Source: Gordionus sp. m RMFG-2023 (taxonomy: Eukaryota; Nematomorpha; Gordioida; Chordodea; Parachordodidae). From it: a stretch of DNA of 64,000 bases. This document shows, piece after piece, positions 48,601 through 59,619 of this stretch. Each line of letters begins with the position of its first letter. The first letter of the stretch is position 1. The position numbers and the translations under genes were made by a program. The notes below the pieces were generated by a model, which was given only the letters and a program-made list of their open reading frames with translations, was not told the origin of the DNA and searched no databases. The stretch is taken from contig NC_088775.1 in the NCBI RefSeq assembly GCF_954871325.1, positions 89,655,180 through 89,719,179 of the forward strand. Reading direction: 5' to 3'.

Positions 48601-50322
48601 CCTGATTGTCTCTCGAGATTACCACAAGAATGTCATGATGAAGCTGTTGAAAATATCACTGTAATAAATTAATATGGGGATTTACCTATTAATTTTAATC
48701 AAATTCGTTATGAAACTTTGAAAGATATTGAATTAAAACAAGTCATATATGATATTAAGAACAACAGGCCTATAATGAATAATATTTATAAAAACATTGA
48801 TTTGGAATTAAGTATAATTAATGTGTCTTTACAAAAGCAACAGAATCATAATTCCGTCTTCTATGAGAAAAAATGTACTGCAGTCATTACATAAAGGTCA
48901 CTTGGGAGCAGGAAAAATCAAATCCTTAGCCAAAGATTACATGTGGTGGCCTGTTATAAACAATGACATAGTAATGGAAGTGAAAAGTTGTGATTATTGT
49001 AACATATATCATGATAATCCTATAAAGATACAAAAACCATGGGTTTCGGCAACCAAACCGTTTGAAAGGATACACATAGATTATGCGTATCCGTTCTTTA
49101 CAAAAAATTGGTTGATAATAGTCGATGCCTACAGCAAATTTCCAATTATTATTCCTGTTAAAAATATTACGACTGACGTTACTTTAAAAGAAATCTTTAA
49201 AACTATTTCGCTATATGGAATACCTGAAACTATAGTTACTGATAATGGCACTAACTTTACGAGTAACGATTTTGAAAAATTTTGCAACAATTATGGTATC
49301 AAACATGTGCTCGCATCTGCTTATCACCAGCAATCCAATGGCCAGGTAGAACGCATGGTGAGAACGTTCAACACATATGAAAAGGAATATTAAAATTGGC
49401 CTAGACATCGCACTGGGCAAGTTTTTATTTAATTACAGAAATACGCGTAATGATACTACAGGAGTTACACCATCTCAGAGAATGTTTAATCGAGATATTA
49501 GAATTAAATTGTACTTATTAAAACCGTTGGAGGAGAAGGAGAATAAAATAAACGTTACTTTACCACGAAATAGAACCTTCAATGTAGGAGATTTTGTTTG
49601 ATATAAAGTACAAGATGATGATAAATGGTGCAAAGGCATGGTCACACATAAAGAAAGTGACATGATGTTCCAAATTAAGACAGAGAAAGGTATTTTGAGG
49701 AGACATTTAGATCAAATAAGAATTAGAAGCGTTTTAACACACTTATTAATTATGACTCTAAGGATTCTTTTAAGGAGGGAAGTGTGGACAAAAATATAAA
49801 AATTACTGATAATAACGATATAACACCTATTTCTAGACCTGTGCGAATTAAACGAAAACCTGTTTATTTAAAAGACTACGTAACTTAAAATATAAAATCA
49901 ATATTAAAATGCATAAAGTAAATTTATTATTAAAACACTAAAACGCAAAAAATCAAAACGCTGAAAATATTATATAGCAATTTTATTGATTTATCATTTT
50001 GCGTTTATTCTTATATCCAATTTGATGAACTATTATTTCTCATTAATCACCACTTACTGATGATAATAACAATTTTGAAAAATGATAATAATAACAACTG
50101 GGCATTACAAGCAAGCTATATGGCAAAATCTTGATTTATAAAGACAACTTACGATAAGAACATCAAGCTTACGATTTAAACAAACCAACGTGCAAGATCG
50201 ATTTAAACAAACCAACGATTGGGACAAGCTAACGATATGATGACTTGTGTAACAACTTGGTGAACATACTAACTACGATAACATAATTAAACTTATGTGA
50301 AGGCTTTTTAGAAGAAGGAGAA

Positions 50323-50600
50323 TGTTATATATTCAAATTTGTACTGTTATTTCATTTTTACTTTTTGACTTACAATTCAATTTATTCAAATTTGTACTAT
50401 TATTTCATTTTTACTTTTTGACTTATAATTCAATTTTGTATAATCTAATTTTATAACTTTACCTATTATTACTTTTGTTTTTCGTTTTGATTATATGTAT
50501 TTTAATTTATATTTTTAGATAATATATATATATATAGTGTGTGTACGAATATAGGAACAACAATAAAATATATTTTTTTATTCTTCTCTTCTCTTCTCTT
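50323..50600 (+). repeat. 3' LTR of the Ty3/gypsy fossil
   Basis: Nearly identical to 45341-45605 and preceded by a purine tract. It runs into the TTCTC microsatellite, so its end cannot be fixed. Confidence 0.85.
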
Positions 50601-50656
50601 CTCTTCTCTTCTCTTCTCTTCTCTTCTCTCTCTTCTCTCTCTTCTTCTCTTCTCTT
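50581..50656. repeat. (TTCTC)n microsatellite
   Basis: About 15 tandem TTCTC units with slight irregularity at 50629-50650, at the 3' edge of the LTR. The corresponding edge of the 5' LTR has only a short CTCTCC-like stretch, so the expansion happened after insertion. Confidence 0.95.
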
Positions 50657-50659
50657 ATA

Positions 50660-51070
50660 CACTTTAAATTATTTAATTGAAAGTTAATAAAAAATTCTCC
50701 CAAAAGTTTAATCAAAAACTTAAATAAAAAGGTTGAGACTTGGTACCATTACAAACATTTAAACAAGAAAAAATAATTTTTTTTATATTAAAATTGATTT
50801 TATAAATATAGTATCTGTATACAAATATATAATTAATATAATTGTGGCAGTTGGCGAACATATAAATTAAATAATATAAATTAAAAAATAGATTTTATGA
50901 AATGTCGATCAATTATTGCATATTTTAATTTATTTTTATTTTATAAATTAAATACAATATATTATATTCTCAAAATATTTTCCATTTTTATAAATTATTT
51001 TGATATATTATTATTTAATATAATAACAAAAGTATAAAAATTAAATGGAAACAAAAATGAAAAAGGGACG
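50660..51070. other. AT-rich non-coding tract
   Basis: Sequence between the LTR fossil and the 3' end of the LINE copy. No gene or clear target duplication was seen. Confidence 0.4.
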
Positions 51071-51080
51071 TAAGCGTTGT

Positions 51081-52439
51081 CTATGATAGCTCTTTGGCTA
51101 GAAGGCTACCATAGAAACTGATATAATTTGCTTTGTGAATCGCTATGGATAATCGTTGACGAAGAAAAAAACCCTCTCGGGGTTCTTCTGAGAGTTTGCT
51201 GATTTGTGATCCTAATTTTTTGAAAAATGCTAAGGCGAGTTTGCCGAAGGTGCCAAGAGTGGTTGATATGATTGGGATGAAGCAATGATCGTTTATTATT
51301 TCTGTGTATTTAGAAATTTTAAGTTGTTCCTTCTGGTCAAGGATGTTGATGGCGTGGTTGGATGGGGCCAAGGGGTCAATACAGGAATAGTCCCATACCA
51401 AAAGTTGGCCTCTCCTCCATGGGATTTGAGAGATCCCATCAGGACGTTTACCGTCAGATCTAAAAAGACCCTGTGGTTCTAGCGTGGAAGGAATTTGGGC
51501 GGATTTCAGAGCATGTTGGATGATTCTATTACATTGCTTGTGTCTGATGAATCGTCCATTGCAGGAGCGACAATGTAAACTATGTCTACCCTTCGAGTCA
51601 ACTGGCGAGTTGCACCCTGAGCAGATGTGGGGGTGAGTGATGGAACAATTTAGACGAATGCCGATGGCATGGGTAAATTCATTGTTGGATAGTTGAAGCT
51701 GAAGATTGGTAGATGGGATGGCCTCAAGAAACTCATGTCCCGTAACATTGAGCAAGGAAGAGAATAGGGTGCGGTCGGTAGATTGCATGCTAGATAAGAG
51801 AGTTTCAACGCAGCGAGCAACCACTGGTGCATCCCAGTCTTTCTGATTATGGGTTGTGGGGGGATGAGAATCAGCATTGATCCTTGTTTTCCAAATATCC
51901 ATAGCAACGATTAAGGAAAGGTCTTCTTTAGAATTATGGGCGGTGGTTATTGGCTTTGTCAAGAGACTACTCGATATGAAAGTAGTTGTTGCTAAGTCAA
52001 GTGGAGATCTGATGCCGAGACCACCAAATTTGGTTGGAAGAGTTGCTTGGGCCCAAGCAGTTTCGTTGAATCTGATATTTACTATTTTTTCGGTTAAGTC
52101 CTTTATTCCTTTTTCGTAAGTTTGGAGAGGAATAGGATATTTAAAAATTGGAGTTGACCGAAGTGCGTAAAGAATCCTTGGTATAAAAAAGAAATTTTTT
52201 AGCAAAAAAAAGGACTTGTGTGATGGAAGAAGTGTAAAGATGTCCTCCAGTTTAAGGAGTATGTCAAGTGAGGAATGAAGAAAGGTGCTTATTGCCTCGT
52301 GTCCTCCAACAGGCGATCCTAGATGTGTTAATTCAACGCTTGATGTGAATTTGAAATCGTGAGTGTTGGGAGCATTAGAATTTAAAAGTGAGAATTCAGA
52401 TTTGCTCTGGTTAAGCGAAAGTCCAATGGCTGTGCCCAT
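51081..52439 (-). CDS. 5'-truncated LINE ORF: RT thumb, zinc knuckle, endonuclease-like domain
   Basis: An open frame of 452 residues, the C-terminal part of the LINE protein. It starts just after the RT active site (GLSLNQSKSEF), and passes through THLGSPVGG and LPTKFGGLGIRSPLDL. It then has a CxxC-x9-H-x3-C zinc motif (CSGCNSPVDSKGRHSLHC), then STLEPQGLFRSDGKRPDG, PWRRGQLLVWDYSC and, near the end, REGFFLRQRLSIAIH. The RPD followed by a buried WD about 13 residues later looks like the PD-(D/E)xK core of the restriction-like endonuclease in R2-group LINEs; that is inference. Truncation at the 5' side with an intact 3' side is what target-primed reverse transcription leaves. The open frame means a recent copy, but it lacks the RT core and cannot be autonomous. 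Confidence 0.85.
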   Translation of the reverse strand: MGTAIGLSLNQSKSEFSLLNSNAPNTHDFKFTSSVELTHLGSPVGGHEAISTFLHSSLDILLKLEDIFTLLPSHKSFFLLKNFFFIPRILYALRSTPIFKYPIPLQTYEKGIKDLTEKIVNIRFNETAWAQATLPTKFGGLGIRSPLDLATTTFISSSLLTKPITTAHNSKEDLSLIVAMDIWKTRINADSHPPTTHNQKDWDAPVVARCVETLLSSMQSTDRTLFSSLLNVTGHEFLEAIPSTNLQLQLSNNEFTHAIGIRLNCSITHPHICSGCNSPVDSKGRHSLHCRSCNGRFIRHKQCNRIIQHALKSAQIPSTLEPQGLFRSDGKRPDGISQIPWRRGQLLVWDYSCIDPLAPSNHAINILDQKEQLKISKYTEIINDHCFIPIISTTLGTFGKLALAFFKKLGSQISKLSEEPREGFFLRQRLSIAIHKANYISFYGSLLAKELS

Positions 52440-52593
52440 TTCTTTAATTATGATTTTTTTATTATATTTATTAATTAATTTTATTTTTGAATTAACACTT
52501 TTTATAATAAACTAAAGGAGTGATTATTTTGGTTGTTGATTGGAAACGAAAGAATAGATAAGAACGAATTAGATATGGCATTTAATGTGACAC

Positions 52594-53333
52594 TAGTGTT
52601 GTTAAACGGCTCGATTTGAGATTCAAACTAGGATTAGCCAATTTTACTGCGATTTCCCAAAATATCTAATGGCTCTTATCCGAGGAAAACCCAGCCGATG
52701 CTCCTTCTAGGGAATGGATGGCTAACAGAGAACACTTAGACCACTTTGGAGGACCGATTCTAAGTGCAGCAATCACGTTGCAACAACAAGAGAATTCTCT
52801 ATTTGGAGACGAGTCAACAGTCGACACCCCATCTTTAATATCCGGACTGTCCATACCCGATGACTCAACTATCTCTTACTAATGAGCAACTTATCAATCA
52901 ACTCACAAGATCTACTATAAAACAATATACTTAATCAAATTTCTCTAAACAATAATATAATCTAAGAACGATTCGTCCATGCATTATTTATTTACATAAA
53001 TACTTAACATTACAACGATTATACTCATTATCGCTATTTTTTCTCGAAATTTAGTCATATCAAAATTTGATTAAATAAAGCCTTAGGGAATACGGAAGGC
53101 CATAAAGGCCAAAGTATTCTGTTATATCCCAATATTTTCCTTATAGTGGGAAAATATTGAGAAATATAGCCAGAAAATTATTGTCTAAGTCTCGAGATTT
53201 CGTCGATAGATGTTCAACCCTTTGTGCCACCGATGAGCAAAATCTTAAGACTTGCATAATATTTTTCCTAATAAAATAATGAATTAGCCTTTTTTTTAAA
53301 AATCGGCTCAAAATGAACCGTTTAACAACGCTA
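52594..53333. mobile_element. 740-bp member of the TGTTGTTAAACGGC family with perfect target duplication
   Basis: Ends TAGTGTTGTTAAACGGCTCG and (inverse) TAGCGTTGTTAAACGGTTC. The flanks at 52586-52593 and 53334-53341 are both TGTGACAC, a perfect 8-bp duplication typical of hAT. It is four times longer than its relatives because of a GC-richer interior (about 52660-52885). That interior resembles the end of a retroelement RNase H on the plus strand (ENPADAPSREW). The right third matches the small MITEs. Confidence 0.85.
52661..52880 (+). pseudogene. Retroelement RNase H-tail fossil carried in the MITE
   Basis: A short plus-strand stretch with the motif ENPADAPSREW, as found at the end of the RNase H domain of several retroelement groups (DIRS-like, some BEL and Ty3 kin). 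Followed by GGPILSAAITLQQQENSLFG. Only a fragment remains; the family is unresolved. Confidence 0.45.
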
Positions 53334-53386
53334 TGTGACACTTAAATTTGAGAAAAATAAAAATAGCTACACTTGTTGAATGTTAC

Positions 53387-53720
53387 AGTAAAACCTCGTG
53401 TATCTTTTCGAAGTGAAAAACTTTGTACAACAAAAGAAAATTTTGATTGGAATGTGACACATTTACTTTACTTGTATAAATTTTCATAAATTTGAAGAAT
53501 GAATGTGAATGTTGTCGGTTTTAAAAACTGAACACATTTATTGTACTAAGAATATAGTTGTTAAGAAAGTCATTTGGATAATATAATGTGTCATTTTTAT
53601 TTGAATGTCCAACAAAACAATGCACAATTTTTTGTTTAAATTATGGTAAATGGCTGTCAAGTAGAGAGAAAAATTTTCCCAAAGTTTTATGCATCAAATT
53701 TATCGATTGTAAATCATTAA
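53387..53720. repeat. Possible pogo/Tigger-like element end
   Basis: TA followed by CAGTAAAACCTCGTGTATC resembles the terminal repeat of pogo/Tigger elements (CAGTAGAACCTCG-type), which duplicate TA on insertion. The other end was not found. Confidence 0.4.
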
Positions 53721-53736
53721 ATAAATAATTTATATT

Positions 53737-54035
53737 TTATTTACATAATTTTGCAAAATAGGTCTTGACTTGATCCCAAAATGTGTCAACATGAAAATTC
53801 CGTAATTCTGGAAATACAACGTCAATAGTTAAAAAAGTTTGTATTTCAATTGTCAGTCTGAGTCTCCTTGCAAACGAATAATACAATGGAACGTAATCCA
53901 GACAGCTTGGGAACAATATACTATGATCATTGACCTTTTCACTTGACTTTATTAATAATAGCTCAACAAATATTTCATTGACGCCGAAGGTTACCATAGC
54001 AATTACTCCATTAATATCAATACTGCTCAGCATGA
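53737..54035 (-). CDS. Unassigned exon-like open frame
   Basis: About 98 residues ending at a stop (SSIDINGVIAMVTFGVNEI, SEKVNDHSILFPSCLDYVPL, FPELRNFHVDTFWDQVK). The composition is protein-like (W, H, C, P present) in an AT-rich region, and an AG acceptor lies at the upstream edge (GCTGAGCAG). It could be the last exon of a host gene into whose preceding intron the hAT at 54038 inserted. I do not recognise the family. Confidence 0.35.
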
Positions 54036-54037
54036 AC

Positions 54038-55441
54038 CAGTGGTCTATCTATGATTTTCTTATACGGGGAGAAATTTTTTTGAAGGGTTTTGTCGTCCCC
54101 AAACCTTTTTTAGCTGGTCTTCGGCCGGGTCACCTTTGAGCTTTTCTATTAAATTATTCATAATTCAATAATAAATATATCCATACTTTTAGCTTGTATT
54201 TACTAATAAGTGCTTATGGATATTTAAAGTAGAAATAAAGGTTATAACCCAATTTTTTTTATTATTTTAAGTTAATATATTATTTCATAATTTTTTTTAA
54301 AAATGTGAAATTGAAAAAGTTTATTGTCATTTTCTTTAAAAAATTTGCTTCAAAAACTAGCCTCAGCTTAAATTCTAATACAATATAAGTTGAATAAAAA
54401 ATTTCACTTAAAAATCTAATTATAGTGTGTATAAAATGACTAGAAAATAATTTAAAAAACAAGTTTTTTATCATATGCAAATATTATACAAAAAATTTAT
54501 TAAATATTATAATTATAATGTGATTATTAATTTTTATGGGAAATTTGCCAATTTATCAAGAATTTTTGTCATTGGGACCAAATCTCTGTGGATAATTAAC
54601 AGAACTAATCCCTTTAGCCGATATTCGGAAGTAGTATTTCGTAAATAAGTTTTCGACCTTCTCAAGTTGGAAAAGGTCCATTCATTCGTACATGTTGTAA
54701 GAGGCAAACATGCAAGAATATAAAACAACTTCAAAATATTTGTTAATTGAGCCAAGATTTCCTTACACCGATTGAGGGCCTCAATAGTATGCTCAGGTGA
54801 AATCCAAACGTAGTAAATATTTACAATTTGAATTCACTTGATTAAATAGATTTCAGGATCAATATCATAGTAATAAAATTTTGCTAAATATTTAATTCTA
54901 CCAATAGTGGCATCAGAAAACGCAGAAGGGTTCTAAAATTTGAAGAGACTTATTTTTTTATCTAAAATCCGTACTTTTATTTATTTACGATAAAAAAAGC
55001 ATCCAAGAATGGGATAAAAATGGATATTTTATAATATTCTTCAGTTGAGTCAAAATTTATATTATATCTAAATAATTGCCTAGGTGCTAGACGAGGTTTA
55101 ATTAGTGTTATATCATAAGATTTAGCTTTCGATTTAACATCTAGACAAATATTATGAAAATATTCCTACATCATTCTTAATACATTTATCTGTTTATATA
55201 TATTTTTCGCCAAATCAATAAATTTGGTTTTTGTAAATTTCTACAAAGTAGTGAGCTATGGGAAAATAATTTATTAATGCAAATAGCAGTAAAACTCAGA
55301 TTGATAATTACAAAATTTTGACTGAGGTGCGCATAGGGGGGGGGGGGTAAAATTTTTATTAGCTTAAAATGATATTTATGAAAACAGTCAAATTTGCGAT
55401 TCCCCCTTCTCACCCCCCCCCCCCTTATTATTACGCGCCTG
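54038..55441 (-). mobile_element. hAT-family DNA transposon, inverted relative of the 5.6-kb copy
   Basis: The left end CAGTGGTCTATCTATG and right end (inverse CAGGCGCGTAATAATA) correspond to the right and left ends of 5635-7162. Minus-strand remnants: 55413-55186 (RKFDCFHKYHFKLIKILPPP, like the start of the other copy) and 54755-54534 (LACLPLTTCTNEWTFSNLRR, the dimerisation region). The R in CTNER is W here. Frames are broken. Flanking 8-mers do not match clearly. Confidence 0.8.
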
Positions 55442-55444
55442 GTT

Positions 55445-55880
55445 AAGAAAAACCTTCTCGGTTAATTATTTAAAATAGCTTATGAATGACATAACTATGT
55501 TTAAATATTCAATAGATATTATATAAAATTTTTGTGGGTGAATGCCTCGTGCCAATAAAGGGGTGGCATATTAGTTATGTATAAAAATACATATATTTTT
55601 TTTAATATAGACGTCAATCAACAATTTTTTTAAAAAAAATCTATATTTTGAAAGAAGGAAGGAAATAAAATTTTAAGATAGAATTTTGAAATGAGATTAG
55701 TTTTTGTTCATTAGATCACCTATCAACTCTAGTGTACTGACTTAATCAAACTTTTAGTCCTCATAATCGACTTAAAACTTATAAGTTGAGTTTCAATGAT
55801 TTTGTCTTATCTTGGTTTTTCCCAGATATTCTACCCCCCCCCCCCCCTGGTTACACGCGAATGAAACGCATTCCACTTCC
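55445..55880. other. AT-rich spacer with C-run
   Basis: No gene. A C-run with GGTTACACGCG at 55834-55859 resembles the C-run plus ACGCGCC end of the hAT just upstream and may be a decayed end. Confidence 0.4.
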
Positions 55881-55884
55881 TGAT

Positions 55885-57038
55885 GGAGTAGTTTAAAATA
55901 TTATGACTTGAACTTCTAGGCAAAAATTGGTCCTAGATTATCAAAATTGAAATGCACAACCAAATATGTATAAAATTAATTATATAGAAAATTTAGGATA
56001 AGGAAGAAACGGGATTTATCCTATACTCGCGTAGCTTTCGGAGATGCGTCCTTCTTAATTAAAGGCGGGGGAATTAGGATTGGCTTACACTTTCTAATGT
56101 ACACTATCAGGGTTGTGATTATTTGACACATCATTTTAACAATTTCTTAGTGACCATCTAAAATTAAAATTCATTATCAACAATATCTTATATAAAACTG
56201 GAAAAGGTTTATATAAATCTTTAAGAATTCTAATAAGATTTTCTTAAATTTTGGCCGCCACTTGGTATCAAATAAATTTAGACAAGTAATATCGAATAGG
56301 GGCCCTGAATTTAGAATACATTAAAGATTGCATTTTAAAAATATATGAATCGATTCCTTGATCAATGATGCCAGCTTCTGGTTCACGATTTTACTTGCAT
56401 TAATCTAAATTATACAGCAAACCATAACATCCATCGCCTCGTATTAAAGTAATCTTTCAATATCACCATTCTTTGCTCTATTCTAACCTCTTTCGGTAGG
56501 AACGCTTAAACCTTTCAGATGTCAAATTAAAGTATTAGCGATTTGCCTAGTGAATGGCACACTTTGGAAGCGTATTAAAAAAACAGAACGATTAGGACGG
56601 ATTTTATTGACTTTTTAATTAATATACCTATCAAATAAAAATATATCATTTCTAAATACTGGCCCCCTCTACTAATCTCACTACCCTAATGTGATAAATA
56701 TTGCAGAGCAATTAAAAACAGGGAAAAACTAAAACTCGTTTATTTATTATATAAATTTCATTCATTCATTCTTTTGTATCATATATAAATATCTTAGCTG
56801 TAGACAGGATTTTACTAAAGGGGAGTTGGTGGTGCTCACTTAACTTCTTTGTCATGGATAAATTTATTTTAAACAATATAATCATAATGCATGGCATCGG
56901 AAATTTTTATTTATACATCCACCAGGGATCACGATTAAATAACATTTTATTATTACATCTTATAAAAAAAAATCATATCAATTTTTATGCAAAAATATTG
57001 TTTGAATAATGACACTACTATCTGTAATTTATGCCATT
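55885..57038. repeat. Segmental duplication partner of 22700-23902
   Basis: Collinear stretches match the region 3' of BTB copy A: AAATTGAAATGCACAA, TCCTTCTTAATTAAAGG / GCCTTAATTAAAGA, CCTAATGTGATAAATATTGCAGAGC, AAATATCTTAGCTGTAG, TTTATTTATACATCCACCAGG. Identity looks moderate, so the duplication is not recent. Together with copy C the block is about 2.4 kb. Confidence 0.8.
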
Positions 57039-58322
57039 TTACACGTAAAATATGTTAGAAATTTTACAATCTTTCGAGGTAATAATAACTATTTGATTTG
57101 ATTCCCATTTTAATTCAATTTTAGAAGAAGTTTGGTCATTTAACTCGAGGTTGCAAAGATATTGGCGATAAATGCCAATTTCTCCGGGAATTAACTCTCT
57201 TTGTTTATTAATCTTTTTTTCATATTTATAAATGGTGGTCTCATCTAATTTCACTGTAATAGTAAGTAGTCCGTCAAAAATTGAGATCAAATTTATTGCA
57301 GTTATATATGGTGTTTGTGAGCAAAATTCCGAAAAATGATTTTTAAGATACGAATCTTTTGTAGAAGAAACATAATGGGGTTCATAATAATTTATAGAGG
57401 TGTAATAATTTTCGAGAAAATTAAACTTTTTCATTAAAATATCACATATTTCAGAATCATTTAACAATTTCTTATCACGTACTAATTCTTTTATCTCTAA
57501 GATATTAAAATTTATAATATAAGAAATAGGATCGAATTTGTTTTCCGATAAATTAGATATTATATTGGTTGCAAATTGATTTTCGGCCCATTTTACCAGA
57601 AATTCGTATATGATTTGCTTTGGTATGTATTTATTATCGTTTAAAAAAGTGATATATTTTTGTATTAGATCAATAGGCGAGTTTAGGAATTCATTTGAAG
57701 CAAATATCATTCTATGAGATTTTTTAAGACACTATTAATTAAGTTTAATAGATAAAATATAACAATATTTACTTCAAAACAATTATGATAATCGATTTCT
57801 GGATGAATGAGGGATGCTAAGTAATATTTTAAAGCTCTGGAACTATCATTTTGTGCCTTATTTATTTCTGCAACACATTTTGAAAATAAGCTCCCCAATA
57901 GATATTTCTTAGCTCCGTATAGAATTTCTAAAAGTATAGCAGCCTCCATTACCCAATGCTCAAAGTTACCTGAATATATATATACCTTGCAGTAATTTGT
58001 AAGAAAAAAATTATAACAAAAATACATTATATTTGTAAATAATTTACCTCAATATTTTTTCGAAAGCTTCTATACTTAGATCTTTAATGCTTATGCAACT
58101 ATCTTTCAGTTCCACACTCCCATAAAACATAGTATAAAACATTTCACTTTGATATGAGAGTACATGTTTATGGGCGTATATTATCTTCCCTTCCACCTTT
58201 AAATGATCAATATAATTTTCTTTAAAAATGGTACACATAAATATAACCTCGAATCTAACATCAGACATATACGAACTATTGTACAAACAACTTTTGACAT
58301 CAACTAATTTAAAATTTTCCAT
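57039..58322 (-). CDS. BTB-domain protein, copy C (four exons)
   Basis: Exons 58322-58248, 58196-58048, 57985-57773 and 57731-57039, with a 51-bp first intron. BTB: SYMSDVRFE, IIYAHKHVLSYQSEMFYTMF, ELKDSCISIKDLSIEAFEKI, SGNFEHW, LEILYGAKKYLLG, LFSKCVAEI. Then a BACK-like stretch (FASNEFLNSPIDLIQKY) and the family C-terminus (IYKYEKKIN, ELIPGEIGIYRQYL, ELNDQTSSKIELKW). The ATG is intact. Oddity: exon 3 is 213 nt against 211 in copy A. The extra two bases lie in a TA run right at its acceptor and would put the downstream frame out, although that frame is otherwise fully open. Either splicing differs, the TA run is a sequencing or allele difference, or the copy is newly broken. Likely a Cullin-3 adaptor type by family. 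Confidence 0.8.
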
Positions 58323-58544
58323 ATTTTCCTAAATGTTGAGGTTTTTTAAAATAATTTTTTATTGTCATTCAAGAAATTAAGAATTGTGAAATATGCCTTA
58401 TACAAAGATTATTATTATTAACATCTCGACACTAATTTGATGTCATTATAAGTTATGTTGATTAGTTAAATATGACAGGGGTTTTTTTAAAATGAATTTT
58501 CTTATTTCGAATAATTTTGGTCGTATTTTATAAAATTGATAAAA

Positions 58545-59615
58545 AAATAATTTAATAACAATAAATAATTAATTTTCTTTATTTTAGAATATTGTTTTTA
58601 ATCTTTTGTCATTTTTAACAATTTTAGTTAAAATTTTATTTTTCTCTCTATCTATATTTTTTAATTTATTATTTAATTTTTGTTTTCTTTTTTGGCTGAT
58701 TTTGGAGAACTATTTTGTAGCGTCCCTCGATGTTGTATATAGTACTTCAAGGAGGTTTTCTTCACTACTATCAGATTTTATTTCATTTTCACCTTATTGA
58801 TATAAAAAAAATAATATATAAAAATCGTTATTATTTCACTTTTTTAGTTATACCTATTTGACACCTAGAACCCTTGGAGCCTCCACTAAGAGGCACCATC
58901 GGCGAAGCGATATTCGAGTATTTTAGTGTTTCTATAACTCCCATGGATTGTAGTCGTTGTTATTCCGTTTCTAGTTTTGTCTTCCACGCAATTGGTATCG
59001 GTCTGCTTTTAACACATTGAAAGATGGGATTGGGTTTTACCGATAAACTAGCTTTAAATTCTTTCAGTAAACCTAATTTCTTAGTAAATAGAAGAAAATG
59101 TTTTTCAATTTTATTCCCCCAAACCTCATTCATTGTAATATATTGATTTATTATTGTTAACCTTAATTTGTTTATTAAATTTCTACCGATCAAATTAATA
59201 CCGTTATTCACAATTATAAATTCATGATTTTTATAATTAACCCTCGTGGCAGTACCCGGACCCTTTTAAAAGTGGAGGCTCCAAGGGTTCTAGGTGTCAA
59301 ATAGTTATATCTAAAAAAGTGAAATAATAACGATTTTTATATATTATTTTTTTATATCAATAAGGTGAAAATGAAATAAAATCTGATAGTAGTGAAGAAA
59401 ACCTCCTTGAAGTACTATATACAACATCGAGGGACGCTACAAAACAGTTCTCCAAAATCAGCCAAAAAAGAAAACAAAAATTAAATAATAAATTAAAAAA
59501 TATAGATAGAGAGAAAAATAAAATTTTAACTAAAATTGTTAAAAAACGACAAAAGATTAAAAACAATATTCGAAAATAAAGAAAATTAATTATTTACTGT
59601 TATTAAATTATAAAT
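58545..59615. mobile_element. Inverted duplication enclosing a Ty3/gypsy fragment (fossil)
   Basis: Two arms of about 345 bp (58545-58888 and about 59268-59615) are inverse copies differing at only a few positions. The 380-bp centre, read on the minus strand, resembles the protease-to-RT linker region of Ty3/gypsy (NNGINLIGRNLINKL, FKASLSVKPNP, SRPIPIAWKTKLE). The arms themselves carry charged, gag-like or linker sequence on their inner-facing strands (SDSSEENLLEVLY). It is a broken piece of an element caught in a palindrome, not a working copy. Because of arm similarity the inversion is recent. Confidence 0.75.
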
Positions 59616-59619
59616 AGAT

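Larger units (their letters stand above)
45341..50656 (+). mobile_element. Ty3/gypsy LTR retrotransposon fossil
   Basis: A broken Ty3/gypsy copy with both LTRs (45341-about 45605 and 50323-about 50600). Parts in order: a gag-like region (about 45811-46880) whose C-terminal side is rich in N, R and Y; an aspartic protease-like region (near 47030); reverse transcriptase (about 47510-48000); RNase H (about 48240-48640); and integrase with zinc-binding and core regions (about 48820-49600). A purine tract (50310-50322) sits directly before the 3' LTR. The part order (RT before integrase) fits Ty3/gypsy. The two LTRs differ at only a handful of positions, so the insertion is rather young. The coding part has several breaks and looks inactive. 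Confidence 0.9.

Noticed and set aside
50581-50656. TTCTC array considered as part of a telomere-like or promoter repeat
   Set aside because: A plain microsatellite at an LTR edge; the unit does not match known telomere repeats.
58606-59566. Two identical hydrophobic frames (KILFFSLSIFFNLLFNF) suggesting duplicated membrane proteins
   Set aside because: They are the reverse strand of lysine-rich sequence in the two arms of one inverted duplication.
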